From positions 1-9,557 of the forward strand of contig CAMAUH010000135.1 in the NCBI GenBank assembly GCA_945861365.1: DNA of 9,557 bases, given 5' to 3'. The translations under genes and the position numbers were made by a program. This DNA is from Candidatus Kuenenia stuttgartensis (GTDB taxonomy: Bacteria; Planctomycetota; UBA1135; UBA2386). Under the pieces are notes generated by a model. That model was not told where the DNA came from and did not search any database. It saw nothing but the letters and a program-made list of their open reading frames with translations. Each line of letters opens with the position of its first letter. The first letter of the stretch is position 1. This document shows positions 6,528-9,557 of the stretch, one piece after another.

Positions 6528-7604
6528 ATGCCCCGCCACCTGCCCGTGCTCGACGGCCTGCGCGGCCTCGCCGTGCTGCTGGTGCTGTGGTGCCACGTGC
6601 CGCCGTCGCTGGCCGGGTACCCGGAGTGGCTGCGCTTCACCTACTGGTTCGTCGAGCCGGGCGGCCTCGGCGTCGAGACGTTCTTCGTGCTCAGCGGGTT
6701 CCTGATCACGCGCATCCTGCTCGCCGAACGCGAACTCGGCGCCCCGGTGCGCTGGTTCCTGCTCCGCCGCCTGTTGCGCATCGCGCCGATCTACCTGCTG
6801 CTGCTGGCGGTGATGGCGACGCGGCGGCCGCTGCCCGAGATCGGCTGGTGCGCCGTCTACCTGTTCAACATCGCGTCGATCACCACGCCGATGCCGGGGC
6901 CGCTCGAGCACACGTGGTCGCTGTGCGTCGAAGAGCACTTCTACCTGGTCTGGCCGCTGGTGGTCGCGTTCCTGCCGCGCGTGTGGTCGCTGCGCGTGCT
7001 GGCCTTCGGCATCGTGCCGCTGGCCCTGCTGTCGATGGTGGTGGCCTGCACCCGCTTCGAGGCGGTCACCGCACAGCTGGTCATCGAACGCTTCACGCCG
7101 TGCCGCAGCCTCGGGCTCGCGGTCGGCGCGTTGTTCGCGTTCGGCGAACGGTCGCTGCTGGCGACCCGCGCGCGCGCGACGTGTTTGGCGGCGGCCCTGC
7201 TGCTGCTCGCCGGGCTCGGCCACCCGCACTTCTGGTTCCTGCTGGGGCCCTACTGGACCGGTTCCGGCGAATGGGTGTCGCTGTACTGGGCGCCGATGTG
7301 GTGGCGCGTGCAGACCGTCGCGCTGTGCGCGGGGCTGCTGCTGTGGTGCCTGCGGCCGGGGCCCGGCGTCTTGGCGTTCGTGTTCTCGACCGCCCCGCTG
7401 CGCGCGATCGGCCGCATCAGCTACGGCCTCTACCTGTACCACCTGCCGCTCTACTACGCGTTGGCACCGACGCCGAACTGGCCGGAGATCGCGCTCGCGG
7501 TCGGCGCCACGTTCGGCGTGGCGACGCTGTCGTTCGTGCTGCTGGAACGGCCACTGCTGCGATTTGGCGCGCGATTCCGAGGTCGCGCGGCTGCCGCGGC
7601 GTGA
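6528..7604 (+). CDS. Acyltransferase 3 family membrane protein (OafA/YrhL-like O-acyltransferase)
   Basis: 358 aa integral membrane enzyme of the acyltransferase-3 family, which typically transfers acetyl or other acyl groups from the cytoplasmic side to surface polysaccharides or other envelope glycans. Motifs in order: LDGLRGLAVLLVLWCH with the presumed catalytic H23; ETFFVLSGFLITRILL (about 50-65); RRLLRIAPIYLL; HTWSLCVEEHFYLVWP (about 127-142); and near the C-terminus ISYGLYLYHLPLYY. The length matches a stand-alone AT3 core with about ten helices and no fused SGNH domain. Usually the sixth motif reads VEEQFY; here it is VEEHFY, a variant that I recall in some other members. I chose the ATG at 6528 because the first family motif begins at residue 8; in-frame alternatives are GTG 6516 and ATG 6465, the latter adding an Arg-rich tail that overlaps the candidate -10. 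The acceptor cannot be predicted, as no glycan cluster surrounds it. Confidence 0.92.
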   Translation: MPRHLPVLDGLRGLAVLLVLWCHVPPSLAGYPEWLRFTYWFVEPGGLGVETFFVLSGFLITRILLAERELGAPVRWFLLRRLLRIAPIYLLLLAVMATRRPLPEIGWCAVYLFNIASITTPMPGPLEHTWSLCVEEHFYLVWPLVVAFLPRVWSLRVLAFGIVPLALLSMVVACTRFEAVTAQLVIERFTPCRSLGLAVGALFAFGERSLLATRARATCLAAALLLLAGLGHPHFWFLLGPYWTGSGEWVSLYWAPMWWRVQTVALCAGLLLWCLRPGPGVLAFVFSTAPLRAIGRISYGLYLYHLPLYYALAPTPNWPEIALAVGATFGVATLSFVLLERPLLRFGARFRGRAAAAA

Positions 7605-7656
7605 ACGGGCCGCAGTGCGGTGGTCGCGGCGGTGGCGTGTTCGCGCGCGCGGCGGG

Positions 7657-7662
7657 TAGTTT
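7657..7662 (+). promoter_or_regulatory. Candidate -10 element (TAGTTT) 6 bp before a start codon; possible leaderless gene
   Basis: TAGTTT is followed by GCGCGG and then the ATG at 7669. If it is a -10 element, transcription would begin at or very near the A of the ATG, giving a leaderless mRNA. No Shine-Dalgarno is present. It is the only TA on this strand in the 64-bp gap after the acyltransferase gene. Confidence 0.35.
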
Positions 7663-7668
7663 GCGCGG

Positions 7669-8574
7669 ATGTTCGCCGTCGCCAAGTTGACGTTGGCAGC
7701 CGCTGCGCTGCTCGCCGTGGTCGCGCCGTTGGCGCAGGATCCGCAACCGAAGGCTCCAGCGCCGGCCGCGCCGCCAGCGCCCGCCAAACCGGATGCGCCG
7801 GCCGCGCAGGACAGCCCGTTCCGGCAGGAACTCAGCACCATCCGCCGCACTCTGCTCGCCGGTGGCACGCCCGAAGCTGCGGCGGCGGCGCCGCGCGTGC
7901 GCGAACTCGGCAAGCAGCCGCTGTCGACCGCCGACCGCGACGCATGGGTGCGGGTCGCGCGCGACGTCGCGCTGCGCCTTGGCGATCGCCCGTGGCTCGA
8001 ATCGCTGCGCGACGTGCAGCTCGCGTTCGGCAACGAACTCGACCGCGCGGTCCTGCTGGCCGAGATCCAGTTGCTGCAGGCCAACTTCGCCGGCGCGCGG
8101 GCGACCCTGGACCGCATCGGCAACGTCGATGCCGCCAACGAGCGCGAGAAGCGCCGCGTGTTCGCGCTGCGCGCGCGCCTCGAACAGATCGCCGGCACGC
8201 CGGCGGCGGAGCGCGTCGAGATCGAACGCCTCGTCGACCACCTGTACCTGTGGCCGCGCCAGCGCTGCCAGGAATGCCATGCGACGATGAAGCAGCCCGA
8301 CGTGGTGACCACGCTGCCGATCAGCACGCTGTGGTTCGGCGAGCGCTACGTCGCGCTGATGCGGACCCAGGGGGATGCGGAGGCGGTGCGCGCCGCGGCG
8401 GCGGCCGCGCTGGCGAAGGATCCGCAGGACGACGAGGAGCGCATCCGGCAGGCGTTCGCGCTGCGGGCGCTCGGGCGCGAGGACGAGGCGATCGCGCGCT
8501 TCCGCGAGTTGCCGTGGGCCGCGTTCCCCGACCGCGCCGAGATCAAGCCGCGCCAGTTCGCGACCTACCCGTAG
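7669..8574 (+). CDS. Secreted helical (TPR-like) protein with a single CXXCH haem-c motif
   Basis: 301 aa, not assignable to a named family. The N-terminus (MFAVAKLTLAAAALLAVVAP, then LAQ) is a signal peptide with likely cleavage after about residue 23, followed by an Ala/Pro/Lys linker to about residue 46 (PQPKAPAPAAPPAPAKP). The rest is strongly helical and Ala/Arg/Glu-rich, with TPR-like helical pairs such as AVLLAEIQLLQANFAGARAT and IRQAFALRALGREDEAIARF. In the middle sits WPRQRCQECHATMKQP, a CXXCH motif (C200, C203, H204) that in an exported protein is the standard site for covalent haem attachment by cytochrome c maturation. No other pair of Cys is seen, so at most one haem. A distal Met could be M207 or M223, but this is a guess. 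The start at 7669 is set by the signal peptide. It follows the acyltransferase by 64 bp on the same strand but probably has its own promoter. Non-haem metal binding at the CXXCH is the alternative. Confidence 0.8.
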   Translation: MFAVAKLTLAAAALLAVVAPLAQDPQPKAPAPAAPPAPAKPDAPAAQDSPFRQELSTIRRTLLAGGTPEAAAAAPRVRELGKQPLSTADRDAWVRVARDVALRLGDRPWLESLRDVQLAFGNELDRAVLLAEIQLLQANFAGARATLDRIGNVDAANEREKRRVFALRARLEQIAGTPAAERVEIERLVDHLYLWPRQRCQECHATMKQPDVVTTLPISTLWFGERYVALMRTQGDAEAVRAAAAAALAKDPQDDEERIRQAFALRALGREDEAIARFRELPWAAFPDRAEIKPRQFATYP

Positions 8575-8589
8575 CCGGCGAGCGAGAGG

Positions 8590-9210
8590 TCACAGGTCGA
8601 CGACGATCGGTGGCTGCACCGGTCGGTAGCGTTCGCTGCAGTTCGACGCGTTGACGAAGAGGCAGCCGTCGCGCTCGAGCCGGCCGTAGGCCTCGTGGAT
8701 GTGGCCGAACACGTGCAATCGCGGCCGCACGCGGTCGATGGCCGCCAGCAGGTCCGCGCAGCCGACCGCCTCGCCACGCGAGGTGCGGTCGAGGATGCCG
8801 AGCGGCGGGCCGTGCGTGACCAGCACGTCGATGCCGTCCGGGATCAGCGCCCACTTGGCGGCGATCTGCGGGCCGCGTTCGAGGTTGAACGCCCAGTCGT
8901 AGAACCACGGCTGCCACGGCGAGCCCCAGATGCGCAGGCCGTCGACCTCGGCGAGCGAGTCTTCGAGGTAGGTCGCGTGGCGCAGCAGCGACCGCGCGCG
9001 GGCGGGCGTGCGCTGGAAGCCCCAGTCGTGGTTGCCGGCGATGACGACCTTGTGTCGATGCGGCTGGCGCGCCAGCCAGTCGTCGAACGCTTCGATCTGC
9101 TGCGGCGTGCCGCTCATCGTCGCGTCGCCGGCGTGCAGCAGCAGGTCGCCGTCGGGAACTGCCAGGTCGCCGTGCAGGTCGTGGGTGTCGGACAGGCAGA
9201 CGATGCGCAT
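8590..9210 (-). CDS. Calcineurin-like metallophosphoesterase (MPPED-like)
   Basis: 206 aa cytoplasmic phosphoesterase with a complete dinuclear metal site: SDTHDLHG (D8, H10), LLLHAGD (D29), IAGNHDWG (N60, H61), VTHGPP (H133) and FGHIHEAYG (H170, H172). The segments GSPWQPWFYDWAFN and HGPPLGILDRTSRGEAVGC, and the C-terminal PVQPPIVVDL, resemble what I remember of the bacterial relatives of animal MPPED1/MPPED2 phosphodiesterases. These hydrolyse phosphodiester bonds in vitro; the natural substrate is unknown. The ATG at 9210 is chosen because MRIVCLSDTH is the canonical start of the family; an in-frame ATG at 9246 would add 12 polar residues, and the frame is open further upstream. It converges on the CXXCH gene (15-bp gap) and diverges from the membrane protein at 9304. 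No signal peptide is present. Confidence 0.92.
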   Translation of the reverse strand: MRIVCLSDTHDLHGDLAVPDGDLLLHAGDATMSGTPQQIEAFDDWLARQPHRHKVVIAGNHDWGFQRTPARARSLLRHATYLEDSLAEVDGLRIWGSPWQPWFYDWAFNLERGPQIAAKWALIPDGIDVLVTHGPPLGILDRTSRGEAVGCADLLAAIDRVRPRLHVFGHIHEAYGRLERDGCLFVNASNCSERYRPVQPPIVVDL

Positions 9211-9268
9211 TGCGCGATTGGAAGGTGCGTGCGGCCGATGCGCCATGGTGCGCCTTGGTGTGGCGGCG

Positions 9269-9297
9269 TTGACGCGGGCCTTTGCCCCCAGCATCGT
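9269..9297 (+). promoter_or_regulatory. Candidate promoter (TTGACG, 17 bp, CATCGT) for the right-edge gene
   Basis: TTGACG (9269-9274) is the best -35-like hexamer in any intergenic gap here. After exactly 17 bp comes CATCGT (9292-9297), which keeps the A and final T of a -10 element. GCGGCG then leads directly to the GTG at 9304. The 6-bp distance from -10 to start codon is the same as at 7657-7669, again suggesting a leaderless transcript. Confidence 0.35.
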
Positions 9298-9303
9298 GCG
9301 GCG

Positions 9304-9557
9304 GTGCCCATCGATCTGCCGCCGCCGCTTGCCGTGCCGGAGCCGTCGGCGGCCACCGTGGCGCGCGGGCGCCAGGTGGTGCTGGCGGCGCTGGCTGGCA
9401 CCGGGGTGCTGACGCTGTTGATCCACTTCATGGTGTTCCCGCCGCAGCTGCAGATGCTGCTGCGTGATTGGGGGCTTCACTGGAGCGCTGTGCTGTCGAC
9501 GTCCCTGTTCGTCGCGGTGGTGCTCGGTGCGGACACCGGCTGCGGGGCGCCGTTCGC
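9304..9557 (+). CDS. Unknown membrane protein, N-terminal part (truncated by window edge)
   Basis: A plus-strand frame is open from a GTG at 9304 to the window end (84 complete codons, no stop). It starts with a proline-rich cytoplasmic tail (MPIDLPPPLAVPEP), followed by a likely transmembrane helix at about residues 25-45 (VVLAALAGTGVLTLLIHFMV), a short loop containing LQMLLRDWGLHW, and a second hydrophobic stretch at about 60-76 (WSAVLSTSLFVAVVLGA) ending in a DTGCGAPF turn. I do not recognise the family. The choice of GTG rests on the preceding promoter-like sequence and the sensible membrane topology; no Shine-Dalgarno is visible. The frame continues open upstream through the gap to the phosphoesterase gene, so another start is possible. 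It is divergent from that gene, with 93 bp between the two starts. Confidence 0.6.
   Translation, partial: MPIDLPPPLAVPEPSAATVARGRQVVLAALAGTGVLTLLIHFMVFPPQLQMLLRDWGLHWSAVLSTSLFVAVVLGADTGCGAPF

Noticed and set aside
7610..7620. Inverted repeat CCGCA-G-TGCGG after the acyltransferase stop as a terminator
   Set aside because: The loop would be a single base (or three with a 4-bp stem) and there is no T-run; expected by chance at this GC.
6101..7690. A 529-codon plus-strand frame across the acyltransferase gene
   Set aside because: Arg/Ala/Pro-rich translation in the +1-shifted frame of the acyltransferase; no motifs.
5280..8327. A 1015-codon minus-strand reading frame spanning the acyltransferase and CXXCH genes and ending in yedE
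   Set aside because: Only its last 365 codons (from 6377) show family motifs. The upstream part is Arg/Gln/His-rich antisense of two well supported genes, an effect of GC-rich codon bias.

Overview
The window looks like a chromosomal segment of a GC-rich member of the Planctomycetota. I infer this from very high GC with strong GC bias at third codon positions, a formylglycine-type sulfatase carrying a C-terminal module that I recall from planctomycete secreted proteins, an ECF-like sigma factor coupled to a membrane-anchored beta-propeller, and many secreted or membrane proteins. No 16S rRNA or other phylogenetic marker is present, so the assignment is an inference. I see no rRNA, tRNA, CRISPR array, insertion sequence or phage gene.

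Layout. At the left edge (to 1634, minus strand) is the N-terminal part of a large secreted protein with carboxypeptidase-regulatory-like beta-sandwich domains; its C-terminus lies outside the window. A divergent intergenic region separates it from a secreted sulfatase (1788-3521, plus). After a 112-bp gap with a hairpin and a candidate -10 element comes a two-gene operon: a sigma-70/ECF-like factor (3634-4185) whose stop overlaps the start (ATGA) of a single-pass membrane protein with a six-repeat extracytoplasmic propeller (4182-5261). Converging on it is a YedE-type putative selenium/sulfur transporter (5280-6377, minus). Divergent from yedE is an acyltransferase-3 family membrane protein (6528-7604, plus), followed by a secreted helical (TPR-like) protein with one CXXCH haem-c motif (7669-8574, plus). 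A calcineurin-like metallophosphoesterase (8590-9210, minus) converges on that gene. At the right edge the start of a two-helix membrane protein (from 9304, plus) runs out of the window.

How it works together. Most of the genes are unrelated housekeeping or envelope functions on alternating strands; gaps between genes are at most about 155 bp. The one clear functional unit is the sigma factor plus propeller pair, which reads as an extracytoplasmic sensing module in which the membrane propeller protein probably controls the sigma factor. The most useful non-coding signal is a set of TANNNT hexamers, one in front of each of four plus-strand genes. At two genes the -10-like element sits only 6 bp before the start codon, which suggests leaderless transcripts.
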